Below, in pieces: positions 53,122 through 63,155 of a stretch of DNA of 64,000 nucleotides. The notes under the pieces were generated by a model that worked only from the letters and a program-made list of their open reading frames with translations, made no database searches and was not told where the DNA came from. The stretch lies in contig NZ_FOAG01000003.1 of the NCBI RefSeq assembly GCF_900109455.1, positions 62,001 through 126,000 on the forward strand, read 5' to 3'. Positions within the stretch are counted from its first letter, which is position 1. The number at the start of each line of letters is the position of its first letter. Position numbers and translations under genes: made by a program. This DNA comes from Roseovarius azorensis. GTDB taxonomy: Bacteria; Pseudomonadota; Alphaproteobacteria; Rhodobacterales; Rhodobacteraceae.

Positions 53122-53934
53122 ATGATCATAGTTATCGACGCACTGAACAGACACAAGTTTCCGAAACTGCTGGACGAAATGTTCAAACTGCGGGCAAGGG
53201 TATTTGGCGACCGGCTCGGCTGGGATGTGAATATCGTCAATGGACGCGAACGGGACCATTTCGATGACCTTGATCCGGCTTACGTGATCGGTCTCGATGA
53301 CGATGGCGACGTCGTTTCCTGCGTCCGGGCTCTACAGACCACGGGGCCGCACATGCTGGCCGATGTATTCTCGGCCATTCTCGACGGCGAGCCGCCGATC
53401 CGCAGTGCCACGATCTGGGAATCGACACGCTTTTGCGTCGACACAAAGCGTCTGGCGCGCGGCACGGGGCGTAATACCGTATCCTACGCCACCTGCGAAC
53501 TGATGCTCGGCTCGCTCGAATATGCCCAGGCGTCCGGGATCACCGATATCATCACGGTGATCGACCCGCTCATGGACCGCGTACTCAAGCGCTCCGACAA
53601 CGCACCTTACGATTATGTGGGGAAGATCGCGGACATGGGCAAGGTGCCAGCCCTGGCCGCGCTGCTCGACTGCACCGACGAGCGCATAACCCGGCTGCGC
53701 AATTTCGCAGGCATTCACCACGATGTGTTTGTCGCCGAAGACGAGATTGCGGCCGCCGAAAACTTTGACAGCGCGGCAGAGAACAACGCGACCCCGAGGG
53801 TCTGTGCGGATCTTGCGCAATATTGCGATGATCAGATTTCGACCGCCGCCACCGAAAAGGAAAAATACGCGGCGCTGCGCCTCAGGGCCGCGCTGGCAGA
53901 CAGGATTCGTTCGGGCTCCGGGATGCGCGCCTGA
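53122..53934 (+). CDS. Acyl-homoserine-lactone synthase, LuxI family
   Basis: A 270-residue AHL synthase. Conserved LuxI residues appear in the expected order: R24, F28 and W34 (RARVFGDRLGW), D45 and D48 (DHFDDLDP), R69 (CVRAL), F83, E100 and R103 (WESTRFCVD). Typical LuxI proteins are about 210 residues; here about 55 extra residues follow the catalytic core (from ENFDSAAENN to the end). The ATG at 53122 has GGGGAAG upstream. It directly follows luxR, and the tail's function is unknown. Confidence 0.92.
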   Translation: MIIVIDALNRHKFPKLLDEMFKLRARVFGDRLGWDVNIVNGRERDHFDDLDPAYVIGLDDDGDVVSCVRALQTTGPHMLADVFSAILDGEPPIRSATIWESTRFCVDTKRLARGTGRNTVSYATCELMLGSLEYAQASGITDIITVIDPLMDRVLKRSDNAPYDYVGKIADMGKVPALAALLDCTDERITRLRNFAGIHHDVFVAEDEIAAAENFDSAAENNATPRVCADLAQYCDDQISTAATEKEKYAALRLRAALADRIRSGSGMRA

Positions 53935-54000
53935 TCCCCATGGGCGTGCGTGCCTTGCGCAGTCAGTTGGCACTGCTGAGCGCAGGAGCACAGGAACGAA

Positions 54001-54033
54001 AAGGGCCGCTCCATTCTCCCCGGAGCGGCCCTT
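54001..54033. terminator. Terminator between luxI and tig
   Basis: AAGGGCCGCTCC (54001-54012) pairs with GGAGCGGCCCTT (54022-54033), loop of 9 nt. On the minus strand it is followed by TTTTCG, which suits tig; it can also end luxI transcription. Confidence 0.82.
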
Positions 54034-54058
54034 CATACTTCAGACGTCTCCGTGACGA

Positions 54059-55390
54059 TTATTCGTCGCTCATGGCTTCGATGGCTTTTTCGAGATCGTC
54101 CTTGGAGATCTCCTTTTCGCTCACCGTCGCCAGTTCGACGACGTAATCAATCACCTTGTCTTCAAAGATCGGCGCGCGCAGCTGCTGCCGCATCTGCGGG
54201 TTTTTCTGCACGAATTCAAAGAATTCCCGCTCATGCCCCGGATATTGCCGCGCCTGCGTCATGACCGCCTGTGTCATTTCCGCATCCGACACCTCGACCT
54301 TGGCCTTTTGCCCCAGATCGGCGAGAAGCAGCCCCAGACGTACCCGGCGTTCGGCCAGTCTGGTATGCTCGTCGGTCACCTCGATCTCGGGATGATCATG
54401 ACCGTGAACGTCCGGATTCTCTTCATGCCAGAGTTGGTGCGCGATCTGCTTGGCCTCGGTTTCAACCATGGTCGGCGGCAGATCGAAACTTACCATCTCG
54501 TCCAGCTTGTCGAGCAGATTACGCTTGAGAATCGCGCGCGCAGCTCCGGCATATTCCTGCTCCAGACGCTCGGCAATCTGCGTCTTGAGCGCGGCCAGAT
54601 CCTCGGCACCGTATTTCTGGGCCAACTCATCGGTAATCTCTGCGGCGACCGGCTGACGCACGGCTTTTACGGTGCAGTCGAACACCGCTTCCTTGCCAGC
54701 GAGATGCTCGGCCTGATACTCATCGGGAAAGGTCACGGTGACGGCCTTTTCCTCGCCCGCCTTGACGCCGACCAACTGACTCTCGAAACCGGGGATAAAG
54801 CTGTTGGAGCCAAGCACCAGCGGATAATCCTCGGCGCTGCCGCCCTCGAACGCCTCGCCATCGACCTTGCCGACAAAGTCGATGACAACCTGATCGCCAT
54901 CCTTGGCCTTGGTGCCCGCCTTGCGGTCCTTGAAATCCTGCGCGCTCTCGGCAAGGTTCTTCAACGCCTCATCCACCGCCGCGTCATCGGCTCTGGCGAC
55001 CAGACGCTCCAGCGTCACGGACTTGAGATCAACCTCGGGCACCTCGGGCAGCGCCTCGTAGCTCAGTTCAATCTCGACATCGTCGCCCTCTTTCCAGTCC
55101 TGATTGGCCATCTTGACATCGGGCTCAAAGGCGGGGCGCTCGCCCTTTTCCTCGAAATGCTTGGACATCGCGCCGTCAACGGCCTCTTGCATCGCCTCGC
55201 CCAGCACCCGCTGGCCGAATTGTTTTTTCAGCAGAGGCAGCGGCACCTTGCCCTTGCGAAACCCCTTGATCTCGATCTCGGGTTGGGCCTCTTTCAGCTT
55301 TTCATTCACCTTGGCGTCCAGATCCGTCGCCGACAGGATCATCTTGTAGCCGCGCTTCAGGCCTTCGTTCAGGGTCTCGGTGACCTGCAT
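54059..55390 (-). CDS. tig: Trigger factor (ribosome-associated chaperone)
   Basis: A 443-residue chaperone/peptidyl-prolyl isomerase. The ribosome-binding signature is [17 protein letters not shown], the FKBP-type domain lies in the middle ([20 protein letters not shown]), and a helical C-terminal domain follows. The ATG at 55390 has GAGGA upstream and starts [16 protein letters not shown], the usual start; the upstream open frame is not used. A tRNA-Leu gene lies 140 bp upstream on the same strand. Confidence 0.96.
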   Translation of the reverse strand: MQVTETLNEGLKRGYKMILSATDLDAKVNEKLKEAQPEIEIKGFRKGKVPLPLLKKQFGQRVLGEAMQEAVDGAMSKHFEEKGERPAFEPDVKMANQDWKEGDDVEIELSYEALPEVPEVDLKSVTLERLVARADDAAVDEALKNLAESAQDFKDRKAGTKAKDGDQVVIDFVGKVDGEAFEGGSAEDYPLVLGSNSFIPGFESQLVGVKAGEEKAVTVTFPDEYQAEHLAGKEAVFDCTVKAVRQPVAAEITDELAQKYGAEDLAALKTQIAERLEQEYAGAARAILKRNLLDKLDEMVSFDLPPTMVETEAKQIAHQLWHEENPDVHGHDHPEIEVTDEHTRLAERRVRLGLLLADLGQKAKVEVSDAEMTQAVMTQARQYPGHEREFFEFVQKNPQMRQQLRAPIFEDKVIDYVVELATVSEKEISKDDLEKAIEAMSDE

Positions 55391-55530
55391 GTTCGTCCTC
55401 ATCCATTGCATTCGGGCCGCGGAGGCGTCCGCAGCGGTCAAAATCAGGCGTCTTCTAGGGGCACCCCTGCCCGCGCGCAAGAGCAAAGCGCCGCTGATCC
55501 GGCGTCAGAACCCCCTGCAACTGGTCAATC

Positions 55531-55615
55531 TGGTGCGGGTGGAGGGACTTGAACCCCCACGCCTTGCGGCGCCAGAACCTAAATCTGGTGCGTCTACCAA
55601 TTTCGCCACACCCGC
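55531..55615 (-). tRNA. tRNA-Leu, anticodon UAG
   Basis: Read on the minus strand, GCGGGTG (55609-55615) pairs with CACCCGC (55535-55541), followed by discriminator A and an encoded CCA (55531-55533). The anticodon stem CCAGA/TCTGG encloses loop TTTAGGT with anticodon TAG, which reads CUA and other CUN codons. A long variable arm (CGCCGCAAGGCG) is typical of tRNA-Leu. The GGTTCAAGTCC T-loop is intact. The length is 85 nt. Confidence 0.96.
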
Positions 55616-55789
55616 ACGAGCCACCGCTCTCGCGGATCGCTGGCGCGGTGTCTAGCAAAGCGCGACCGCCGATGCGAGGGGAAAATGCCCACGGCAAGGC
55701 CACGGGGCGCGCTAAAAATGGCGCGGCATTAACCCAATCTTGACATAAAGTGATGGAAAGATCGAGGCAGCAAAACAGCGGGAAACGCC

Positions 55790-56287
55790 ATGAAACCCAG
55801 AACGGGCGGGCGGGCATGTGGCGGATTGATCGTCACGCCCCCGGCGGACAGGACCGGCCTGAGCGCCGACAGCATCGTACTGACGCTCGACGGTGAAAAG
55901 AGCCTGGCCGATATCCGACCCGGTGATCGTGTGATCACCCGCGATACCGGCATCGCCGTGGTGCAATGGATCACCATCGCCAGACATCTGACGCGCATCA
56001 TCCGGATCAGGGCCGGATCACTCGGCCACACCCGTCCGGACCGGGACGTGACCCTGCCCGCCGCCCAACCGATCCTCGTACGCGACTGGCGGGCGCAGGC
56101 GATCTTCGGGGCGCCGCAGATCATCGTGCCCGCCTCGCGGCTTGTGGATGGCGAATTCGTGACTCTCCACACCGCGCAGGAGATCCTGCTTTGCAGCCTT
56201 GGCTTTGATCATCCGCATGTCCTTTATGTGGACGGGCTGGAACTGGCCAGCGGCCCCGCAGCGGCGCTGACAGCCGCGGGGGTCTGA
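55790..56287 (+). CDS. Hint-domain (Hedgehog/intein-like) protein lacking the nucleophile Cys
   Basis: A 165-residue protein with the Hint_2 pattern LTLDGEKSLADIRPGDRVITRD and a downstream VVQWITI strand, as in the many Hint proteins of Roseobacters. In the usual CFTAGTLIATPDG start the first residue is the splicing Cys; here the aligned stretch is GLSADSIVLTLDG, so Gly replaces Cys. Self-cleavage is therefore unlikely. A TTGACA box at 55740 is near the start. It is convergent with nnr (3 bp apart). Confidence 0.8.
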   Translation: MKPRTGGRACGGLIVTPPADRTGLSADSIVLTLDGEKSLADIRPGDRVITRDTGIAVVQWITIARHLTRIIRIRAGSLGHTRPDRDVTLPAAQPILVRDWRAQAIFGAPQIIVPASRLVDGEFVTLHTAQEILLCSLGFDHPHVLYVDGLELASGPAAALTAAGV

Positions 56288-56289
56288 AC

Positions 56290-57813
56290 TCAAAGTCCGC
56301 GCAGCACCTTTGGCAATTCCTCTGGCAGATCCTCGGCAATCAGACCCGGGCCGAATGAACGCGCGCATTCCACATGCAGCCACGCCGCCGTCTCTGCCGC
56401 CCGCATCGGATCAAATCCGCGCGCCAGCAGTCCGGTGATGAATCCCGCCAGCACATCGCCCGACCCCGCGGTCGCCAGCCAGGGCGCCGCGCGATCGTAT
56501 TGGGCCGAATTGACGCCACACCGCCCGTCCGGTGCCGCGATCACCATATCCGGCCCCTTGAACAGCACCACACATCCCGCCTGCCTTGCCGCCACGCGCG
56601 TTGCATCCACTTTGGAATACGCCGGGCCCTTGACGGCGGGCGCGTTCAGCTTGTCGACGATATCCGGGAACAGGCGCGCAAACTCGCCCGCATGAGGCGT
56701 CAGCACACAGCGCTCGTGCAGCATGGCAAACAGCTCCTCCGGCGTGTCGCCAAACGCTGTCAGCGCATCCGCGTCCAATACCGTAGGACGAGGTTCCGCT
56801 CCGCCGCACACCACCTCAACCAACTCCCGCGCGCGCGTCACACCCAGACCTGGCCCCAGACACAGCGCATTGATTCTGCGATCCGCAAGCAGCGCTGCAA
56901 GTTCGGCACCATCCTCCAGCCGCTGCAACATCAGCGCGGTGATCTGGCGGGCTACCTCCTGCTGCGCGCTGCCGGGCACAGCCAGCGTCACCAACCCTGC
57001 TCCTATCCTCAATGCTCCCCGCGCCGCAAGCCGCGCCGCGCCGGTGCGCCCTGCCCCCCCCGTCAGGATCAGGGCGTGACCGTTCGAATACTTGTGTGCG
57101 TTCGCTGATTTTGTCAGGCAACCTGCTCCGGGCGCCGTCACAAGAGTCAGCCCGCCATTCGCTGAAACAGGTCGCAGACCTATATCCACCACCACGAACC
57201 TGCCGCAATGCTCCGGACCGCTGGCCAGATGATGACCCAGCTTCGGCGCATGAAAACTGACGGTCAGTGCCGCGCGCACCGCCGCATCGCCCAGGCGCCT
57301 TCCGCTGTCGCTGCACAGGCCCGAGGGCAGATCGATCGCCACTGTTCTTGCGGCCCTGCCAGTGTTCCAGGTCCGGATACACTCCAGCGCCGCCCCCTCC
57401 AGCGGTCGCGTCAGCCCAATACCAAAAAGCGCGTCCACATAGAGATCGGCGGCGAAATCCCCCTCCCGCGCCCGGTCCGGTGGCGCGAGTCCCGCCATGG
57501 CGCACCACCGCTCGCAATTCACCCTGGCATCGGGCGGCAGTCTGGCAGGATCGCCGTAGAGAAAGACCTTGACTTCCCACCCCCGGGCCTTCAACAGCCG
57601 CGCCACGACAAACCCATCCCCTCCATTGTTGCCCGGCCCACACAGCACCATAGCCTTTTGTGGCGCGCTGATCAGCTCCGGCCATTGCGCGAAAACCGCC
57701 TCGACGACGCCGCGCCCGGCGCGCTCCATCAACTCCAGCCCGGTCACCTCACCTGACTCGATGGCCGCCCGCTCAATCGCCCGCATCTGCGCGGCTGTCA
57801 GCAATTCCTTCAT
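56290..57813 (-). CDS. nnr: Bifunctional NAD(P)H-hydrate epimerase / ADP-dependent NAD(P)H-hydrate dehydratase
   Basis: Repairs damaged hydrated NAD(P)H. The N-terminal YjeF_N epimerase carries VLCGPGNNGGDGFVVARLLK, and the C-terminal YjeF_C ADP-dependent dehydratase carries LTPHAGEFARLF and the active-site block ATAGSGDVLAGFITGLLARG. The 507-residue fusion has its normal length. The ATG at 57813 (MKELLTAAQM) is preferred over a longer GTG start at 57834. It is divergent from glnB. Confidence 0.94.
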   Translation of the reverse strand: MKELLTAAQMRAIERAAIESGEVTGLELMERAGRGVVEAVFAQWPELISAPQKAMVLCGPGNNGGDGFVVARLLKARGWEVKVFLYGDPARLPPDARVNCERWCAMAGLAPPDRAREGDFAADLYVDALFGIGLTRPLEGAALECIRTWNTGRAARTVAIDLPSGLCSDSGRRLGDAAVRAALTVSFHAPKLGHHLASGPEHCGRFVVVDIGLRPVSANGGLTLVTAPGAGCLTKSANAHKYSNGHALILTGGAGRTGAARLAARGALRIGAGLVTLAVPGSAQQEVARQITALMLQRLEDGAELAALLADRRINALCLGPGLGVTRARELVEVVCGGAEPRPTVLDADALTAFGDTPEELFAMLHERCVLTPHAGEFARLFPDIVDKLNAPAVKGPAYSKVDATRVAARQAGCVVLFKGPDMVIAAPDGRCGVNSAQYDRAAPWLATAGSGDVLAGFITGLLARGFDPMRAAETAAWLHVECARSFGPGLIAEDLPEELPKVLRGL

Positions 57814-57877
57814 TTCCGGCGTCCCGCGATTCACTTTCGATTATTCTGAGGTCTTATTGCCTATTTTTTAAGCATAA

Positions 57878-58324
<447 letters not shown>

Positions 58325-58356
58325 CCCCCTACTCCAATTAAGAAAAGGACAAGAGA

Positions 58357-59763
58357 ATGAGCAAGGACGCAGTTCTCAAACTGATGAAGGACGAGGATGT
58401 CGATTATGTCGATATCCGCTTTACCGACACGCGCGGCAAGCTGCAGCATGTAACCGTGGTGGCAGATCTGGTGGATGAGGATTTCCTTGAAGAGGGTTTC
58501 ATGTTCGACGGCTCGTCCATTGCCGGCTGGAAATCCATCGAGGCATCGGACATGAAACTGATGCCCGACACCGAGAGCGCCTATCTCGATCCCTTCTATG
58601 CCGAAAAGACGCTCTGCCTTCACTGCTCGATCGTCGAGCCGGATACGGGCGAATCCTATGCCCGCGACCCGCGCGGTACGGCGGAGAAGGCCGAGGCCTA
58701 CCTCAAATCCTCCGGCATCGGAGACGCGGCCTATTTCGGCCCCGAGGCCGAATTCTTCATCTTTGACGACGTGCGCTTCTCGAACACGATCAACAAGGTA
58801 TCCTATCAGGTCGATGCGGTCGATGCCTCGTGGAACACCGACACCGAGTACGAGATGGGCAACACCGGCCACCGCCCCGGCCTCAAGGGCGGTTATTTCC
58901 CGGTGAACCCGGTCGATGACGCCCAGGACATCCGCGCCGAGATGCTGAGCACCATGAAACGCATGGGGATGAAGGTGGACAAGCATCACCACGAAGTTGC
59001 CAGTTGCCAGCACGAGCTTGGCCTGATCTTCGGCACGCTGACCAAACAGGCGGACGAGATCCAGAAATACAAGTATGTGATCCACAACGTGGCGCATGCC
59101 TACGGCAAATCGGCGACCTTCATGCCCAAGCCGATCTATGGCGACAACGGGTCCGGCATGCATGTGAACATGTCGATCTGGAAAGACGGCAAGCCCCTGT
59201 TCGCAGGCGACAAATACGCCGATCTCAGTCAGGAGGCGCTGTGGTTTATCGGCGGGATTCTCAAGCATGCCAAGACCCTGAACGCCTTTACCAACCCCGG
59301 CACCAACAGCTACAAGCGGTTGATTCCCGGCTTCGAGGCCCCCGTGCTGCGCGCCTATTCCGCGCGCAACCGTTCGGGCTGCGTCCGCATTCCATGGACC
59401 GAAAGCCCCAAGGCAAAACGTGTCGAGGCGCGTTTCCCCGACCCGAGCGCCAACCCCTATCTGGCCTTCGCCGCGCTGCTGATGGCCGGTCTTGACGGGA
59501 TCAAATCCAAGATCGACCCCGGAGAGGCGATGGACAAGAACCTTTACGACCTGCCCGCCGAAGAGCTCAAGGATATCCCGACGGTCTGCGGCAGCCTGCG
59601 CGAGGCGCTCGACTGCCTGGCTGCCGATCACGATTTCCTGCTGGCCGGCGACGTGTTCACCAAGGACCAGATCGAGGGCTATATCGCGCTCAAGATGGAC
59701 GAGGTTCACAAATACGAACATACCCCGCATCCGGTCGAATTCGGCATGTATTACAGCTGCTAG
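58357..59763 (+). CDS. glnA: Glutamine synthetase type I
   Basis: Makes glutamine from glutamate, ammonia and ATP. The 468 residues include [49 protein letters not shown] and the adenylylation site Y397 ([10 protein letters not shown]). This is the assimilatory, adenylylation-regulated enzyme, clearly distinct from the two PuuA-like paralogues at 43-46 kb. It follows glnB and ends in a strong terminator. Confidence 0.98.
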   Translation: MSKDAVLKLMKDEDVDYVDIRFTDTRGKLQHVTVVADLVDEDFLEEGFMFDGSSIAGWKSIEASDMKLMPDTESAYLDPFYAEKTLCLHCSIVEPDTGESYARDPRGTAEKAEAYLKSSGIGDAAYFGPEAEFFIFDDVRFSNTINKVSYQVDAVDASWNTDTEYEMGNTGHRPGLKGGYFPVNPVDDAQDIRAEMLSTMKRMGMKVDKHHHEVASCQHELGLIFGTLTKQADEIQKYKYVIHNVAHAYGKSATFMPKPIYGDNGSGMHVNMSIWKDGKPLFAGDKYADLSQEALWFIGGILKHAKTLNAFTNPGTNSYKRLIPGFEAPVLRAYSARNRSGCVRIPWTESPKAKRVEARFPDPSANPYLAFAALLMAGLDGIKSKIDPGEAMDKNLYDLPAEELKDIPTVCGSLREALDCLAADHDFLLAGDVFTKDQIEGYIALKMDEVHKYEHTPHPVEFGMYYSC

Positions 59764-59797
59764 GCAGCTGTCCTGAGCTGACATCGAACCACAGACC

Positions 59798-59825
59798 AAG
59801 GCGTCCCGCTCGGGGCGCCTTTTTC
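59798..59825 (+). terminator. Terminator of glnB-glnA
   Basis: AAGGCGTCCC (59798-59807) pairs with GGGGCGCCTT (59812-59821) with one T-G pair and loop GCTC, followed by a T-run to 59824. Confidence 0.88.
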
Positions 59826-59977
59826 GTCTTTGAATGCCGTTGCCGGATGGGAACCAAAACCCCGGAATTATCCCGATTGCCCCCCCGATTGCCCCAATGT
59901 GTTCATATTTGAAACAAACTGGCTCCACCTTCGTCCGGCATAGTGGGATGAGGAAATAAAAAACAACGGGTGCCACG

Positions 59978-60868
59978 ATGACCAGAACCGCTGACCAGGT
60001 TACGGCAGGGCTAGTATTTCTCGGTACGAGAAACTTTGACATTGTCCGGATCGGCAACCGGGTATGCGCCGCGCTGGACCGGCTGGACGAGCAGATCGCG
60101 GGCTTTCGGGTTCTGTCCGATACGGTCGTGACCCTGCGCACTGCGACTTATACGCTGAACATCGAAGTCGAGACTGACCGCCCGGTGCCCACGCTGGAGC
60201 GTCCCGCGGCGCATTATCTGGCGCTGACGCTGGTGCGCGCCGATGCACAGCCGATGGATGAAACGGACTTGTCACTGTCCATCATGGCTCATGCGCTGCA
60301 AGCGCTGCACAAATCCCTGGCACCGGATTATGTGCAATGGGTCGATCCGCTCGCGGTTCTCAGCAGCGCCGATTTTCACATGGCAACCACATTGCCCGAA
60401 GAAGAACTGACCACCTATCCAGGTGAAATGACTGCGGCACAGACACCGGTCTCGGACTCGCCCCCCGAACCGTCGCGGCGCGAAACCCTGCCGGATATCG
60501 AGGAAACCAACACGGCCCTGCTCGCGCGGCTGATCGAGAAAGATGCGCAGAACGCAAGCAAAGGCGTCGACGGGGCGCTGCGGTCAGCGTTCCGGAAAAA
60601 CCCCGATGGCACGCCGATTCTGCAACCCGGGCAGACGTTCGACAAGGAAGAAAGCGCATTGCTGCGTCTCTCCGTCTGGCTGTTCACCATCACGCTCGGC
60701 CTCTTTGCGCTGCCGGTTGCCGTGGCGCTGGCCGTGTTTAACCTGCTGCGCGGCGAGAACCTGCGGCTGACCTCGCAGACCACGGCGCTGACCGGCACCT
60801 TCATCGCCCTACAGGCCACCGGCAGCACGGCGCAGGCGATGATCACTGTACAGAGCCTTCTCGGATAA
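59978..60868 (+). CDS. Hypothetical protein with one central transmembrane helix
   Basis: A 296-residue protein. The N-terminal 130 residues form a compact domain (ITLRTATYTLNIEVETDRPV-like), the middle (about 135-210) is acidic/Ser/Pro-rich and probably flexible, one hydrophobic helix lies near 235-258 (LFTITLGLFALPVAVALAVF), and a Thr/Ala-rich tail follows. No family is recognised. It stands alone after the glnA terminator, with an ATG at 59978. Confidence 0.65.
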   Translation: MTRTADQVTAGLVFLGTRNFDIVRIGNRVCAALDRLDEQIAGFRVLSDTVVTLRTATYTLNIEVETDRPVPTLERPAAHYLALTLVRADAQPMDETDLSLSIMAHALQALHKSLAPDYVQWVDPLAVLSSADFHMATTLPEEELTTYPGEMTAAQTPVSDSPPEPSRRETLPDIEETNTALLARLIEKDAQNASKGVDGALRSAFRKNPDGTPILQPGQTFDKEESALLRLSVWLFTITLGLFALPVAVALAVFNLLRGENLRLTSQTTALTGTFIALQATGSTAQAMITVQSLLG

Positions 60869-60958
60869 CGCCGAATTGCACTTTGCGCGTACCTGGCTCT
60901 TGTGGCACGGGATCGAGCCGCTACACTCTCACCTGTCCAGTCAGAACGGAGCGTTGCG

Positions 60959-61774
60959 ATGTTGCCCCCCGGTCGATCCCTTGTCCTGCTGCCTGCTCTT
61001 GGCCTTTTTGTTGGCCTTGCGGCACCAGCCCTGGCCGCTGCCTGTGGCAATAGCGCCGATGGTTTCACCGCATGGAAATCCGCCTTTGCCGCAGAAGCCG
61101 CCGCCGCGGGCGTAGGCCAGCACGGCCTCGCCGCCCTGGCCGAGGCGCAATATTCCAGCAGCACCATCGCCGCCGATCGCAACCAGAAAAGCTTTCGCTT
61201 CACCCTTGAGAAATTCATGCAGGTGCGCGGGGCCGACACCATCGTCGCGCAGGGCCGCAAGCGGCGCAGCCGCGACGCCGCCTTTTACGATACTCTGGAA
61301 CGGCAATACGGCGTGCCCGCCGGCGTCCTGATCGCCATTCACGGCATGGAAACCGGATTCGGCGGCTTCATGGGCGACACATCCGTGGTCTCGGCCATCG
61401 TGACGCTGACATATGATTGCCGCCGCTCGGATTTCTTCCGCCCGCATGCCATCGGCGCGCTCAAACTGGTCGATCAGGGAACGATCACGGCCCAGACCAA
61501 GGGGGCCAGGCACGGAGAACTTGGCCATACCCAGTTTCTGCCCGGCAATGCGCTGGCCTATGGTGTCGATGCCAATGGCGACGGCCGCGTGGATTTCTAC
61601 AACCTGACCGATGCCATGGCCTCGACCGCCAATTTCCTGCGCCAGAAGGGCTGGCAACCGGGCGTCAGCTATCAGGAGGGTCAACCGAATTTTGCCGTGA
61701 TCCAGCAATGGAACGCGGCGGGCGTCTATCAAAAGGCGATTGCCATCATGGCGGCGCGTATCGACAGCGGCTGA
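60959..61774 (+). CDS. Lytic murein transglycosylase, MltB/SLT_2 family
   Basis: Cleaves the MurNAc-GlcNAc bond of peptidoglycan in the periplasm. The signal peptide (to about 25, ending ALAAAC) is followed by the catalytic Glu motif AIHGMETGFGGFMG, then GELGHTQFLPGNALAYGVDA, the MltB-type family block. The mature domain is about 245 residues. The ATG at 60959 has ACGGAG upstream; the longer open frame lacks a signal peptide start. Confidence 0.9.
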   Translation: MLPPGRSLVLLPALGLFVGLAAPALAAACGNSADGFTAWKSAFAAEAAAAGVGQHGLAALAEAQYSSSTIAADRNQKSFRFTLEKFMQVRGADTIVAQGRKRRSRDAAFYDTLERQYGVPAGVLIAIHGMETGFGGFMGDTSVVSAIVTLTYDCRRSDFFRPHAIGALKLVDQGTITAQTKGARHGELGHTQFLPGNALAYGVDANGDGRVDFYNLTDAMASTANFLRQKGWQPGVSYQEGQPNFAVIQQWNAAGVYQKAIAIMAARIDSG

Positions 61775-61816
61775 GAGTCTGGCCCTGCCGTCACCGCTCG
61801 GCGCGGGACTACGGAA

Positions 61817-62581
61817 CTATATCGCCGCGCGCAATCCAGGTGAGCCGTTCAGCCTATCCGCCCCGGCAATCACATAGGTGTGGATTGAGAACACGCAGGC
61901 GCGGGTTTCAGGCAGACGCAGCACGCACTGCCGTTCCGAGCGCAGATAAGGATAGACCGCATCCGCCACGGGTTGTACTCGCCGACGCGGTTGATGCAGC
62001 GTCGCATCCGCGTAACGCAAGGCGTTGAACCGCCAGAGCGGTCGCCCCTCGCGCACCCCGTCAAACAGCCGCTGCACCCGCTGGGCAATGTCCGGATCAT
62101 AGGCCGCGACCGGTGCATGAATCGTGATCAGCGGGCGACCGATCTTATCGACCAGCCGCCAGCTTGCCGGAAAGCACAGCACGGCGGCGGTCAGCACATG
62201 CTCATCCCCGCGCTTTTCCATCAGGCACAGATCCTCCTGTACCAGATGCCCCAGCGTTCCCATCGGATCGGTGCGGTCTATCTCCACCTCCACCTCATCG
62301 GGCCGAACCACGCGATCTTGCTCGACCGCATAACCCGGCGCGTGGTCCCGCAGCCAAACCAGCACGTAATCCAGCAACTCTTGCGCCGCCGCCGTCCCCT
62401 GGGGCGTCACCGCCAGCACATCCTCGCGCCGTTCGGCCAGCAGTCGGGCGCGCTCGGCCATCTGCGCGCCAAAGGCTTCGTCAACCAGCAGCCATTCGGC
62501 CATGTCGAGTGGCGCGATTCCCGGCAGAGGCCGCCGGTTGGTTACATCATAGGGCAGGCTGGTCTGAAATATTCCTATCAT
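61817..62581 (-). CDS. DUF3445 protein, haem-dependent oxidative N-demethylase-like
   Basis: A 254-residue protein of the DUF3445 family, which includes the alpha subunit of a haem-dependent oxidative N-demethylase acting on dimethylamine. Landmarks are LPLPGIAPLDMAEWL-like (PLPGIAPLDMAEWLLVD), VQEDLCLMEKRGDEHVLTAA, CFPASWRLVDKIGRPL and the C-terminal RSERQCVLRLPETRACVFSI. The other subunits of that complex are not adjacent, so only the fold and likely haem-PAS-type site are supported. Downstream is the DUF6314-like gene on the same strand. Confidence 0.8.
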   Translation of the reverse strand: MIGIFQTSLPYDVTNRRPLPGIAPLDMAEWLLVDEAFGAQMAERARLLAERREDVLAVTPQGTAAAQELLDYVLVWLRDHAPGYAVEQDRVVRPDEVEVEIDRTDPMGTLGHLVQEDLCLMEKRGDEHVLTAAVLCFPASWRLVDKIGRPLITIHAPVAAYDPDIAQRVQRLFDGVREGRPLWRFNALRYADATLHQPRRRVQPVADAVYPYLRSERQCVLRLPETRACVFSIHTYVIAGADRLNGSPGLRAAI

Positions 62582-62599
62582 GGCCTGACCTTAGCCAGA

Positions 62600-63064
62600 T
62601 CAATTCCCGTCTGCATCCCCAAAATACCCGGTGCCGCCCTCGCGCCAGTAGCGGGTGTGCATCCGGTAATCCTTGCGCGGTCCGTGCACCCGCCAGACCA
62701 CCGCAAAGGCAGGCCAGTCGCTGAAATCGTAGGTGCCGTCATAATGGTCCGGGTCGCACCAGTGGGATACATCCCCCCCTTCACCCGGCACCCGGTGAAA
62801 GAACCGTCCATCGGCAAACCGCACCGTCAAGTCCGCCTCCCACCGATAGCGCCGCGTGACCTGCATCGGCGCATGGCTCGGCAGGTGCATCTCGCCGGTC
62901 TCGTCGCAGATCAGACCGCCATCGGCGGGCAACCAGACCGCATGCCCGGCAACCAGCACCCTGCCGCCCTGCGTCTCGACGATCTCACGCCGAAAGGCCC
63001 ATGCGCCCTCGAAATCCGACAACTGCCTCGACCGCATATCCTGTTTCCTGTCTGCCATGCGCAT
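62600..63064 (-). CDS. DUF6314-family hypothetical protein
   Basis: A protein of about 154 residues with DFEGAWAFRREIVETQGGRV, RRYRWEADLTVRFADGRFFH, and HWCDPDHYDGTYDFSDWPAF followed by WRVHGPRKDYRMHTRYWREG. The blocks fit the DUF6314 group of small Rhodobacterales proteins with a lipocalin-like strand pattern. The function is not known. The ATG at 63064 has GGGA 6 nt upstream; starts at 63058 and 63037 are also possible. It is upstream of the DUF3445 gene on the minus strand. Confidence 0.65.
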   Translation of the reverse strand: MRMADRKQDMRSRQLSDFEGAWAFRREIVETQGGRVLVAGHAVWLPADGGLICDETGEMHLPSHAPMQVTRRYRWEADLTVRFADGRFFHRVPGEGGDVSHWCDPDHYDGTYDFSDWPAFAVVWRVHGPRKDYRMHTRYWREGGTGYFGDADGN

Positions 63065-63155
63065 CGTCAATCCCATGCGCCGGGTTGCCGCGCCCCGTGT
63101 CACACTCTAAAAGCGCGGCAATTCCAGTTCCATCCGCCAATTGCAAGGATCGCCG

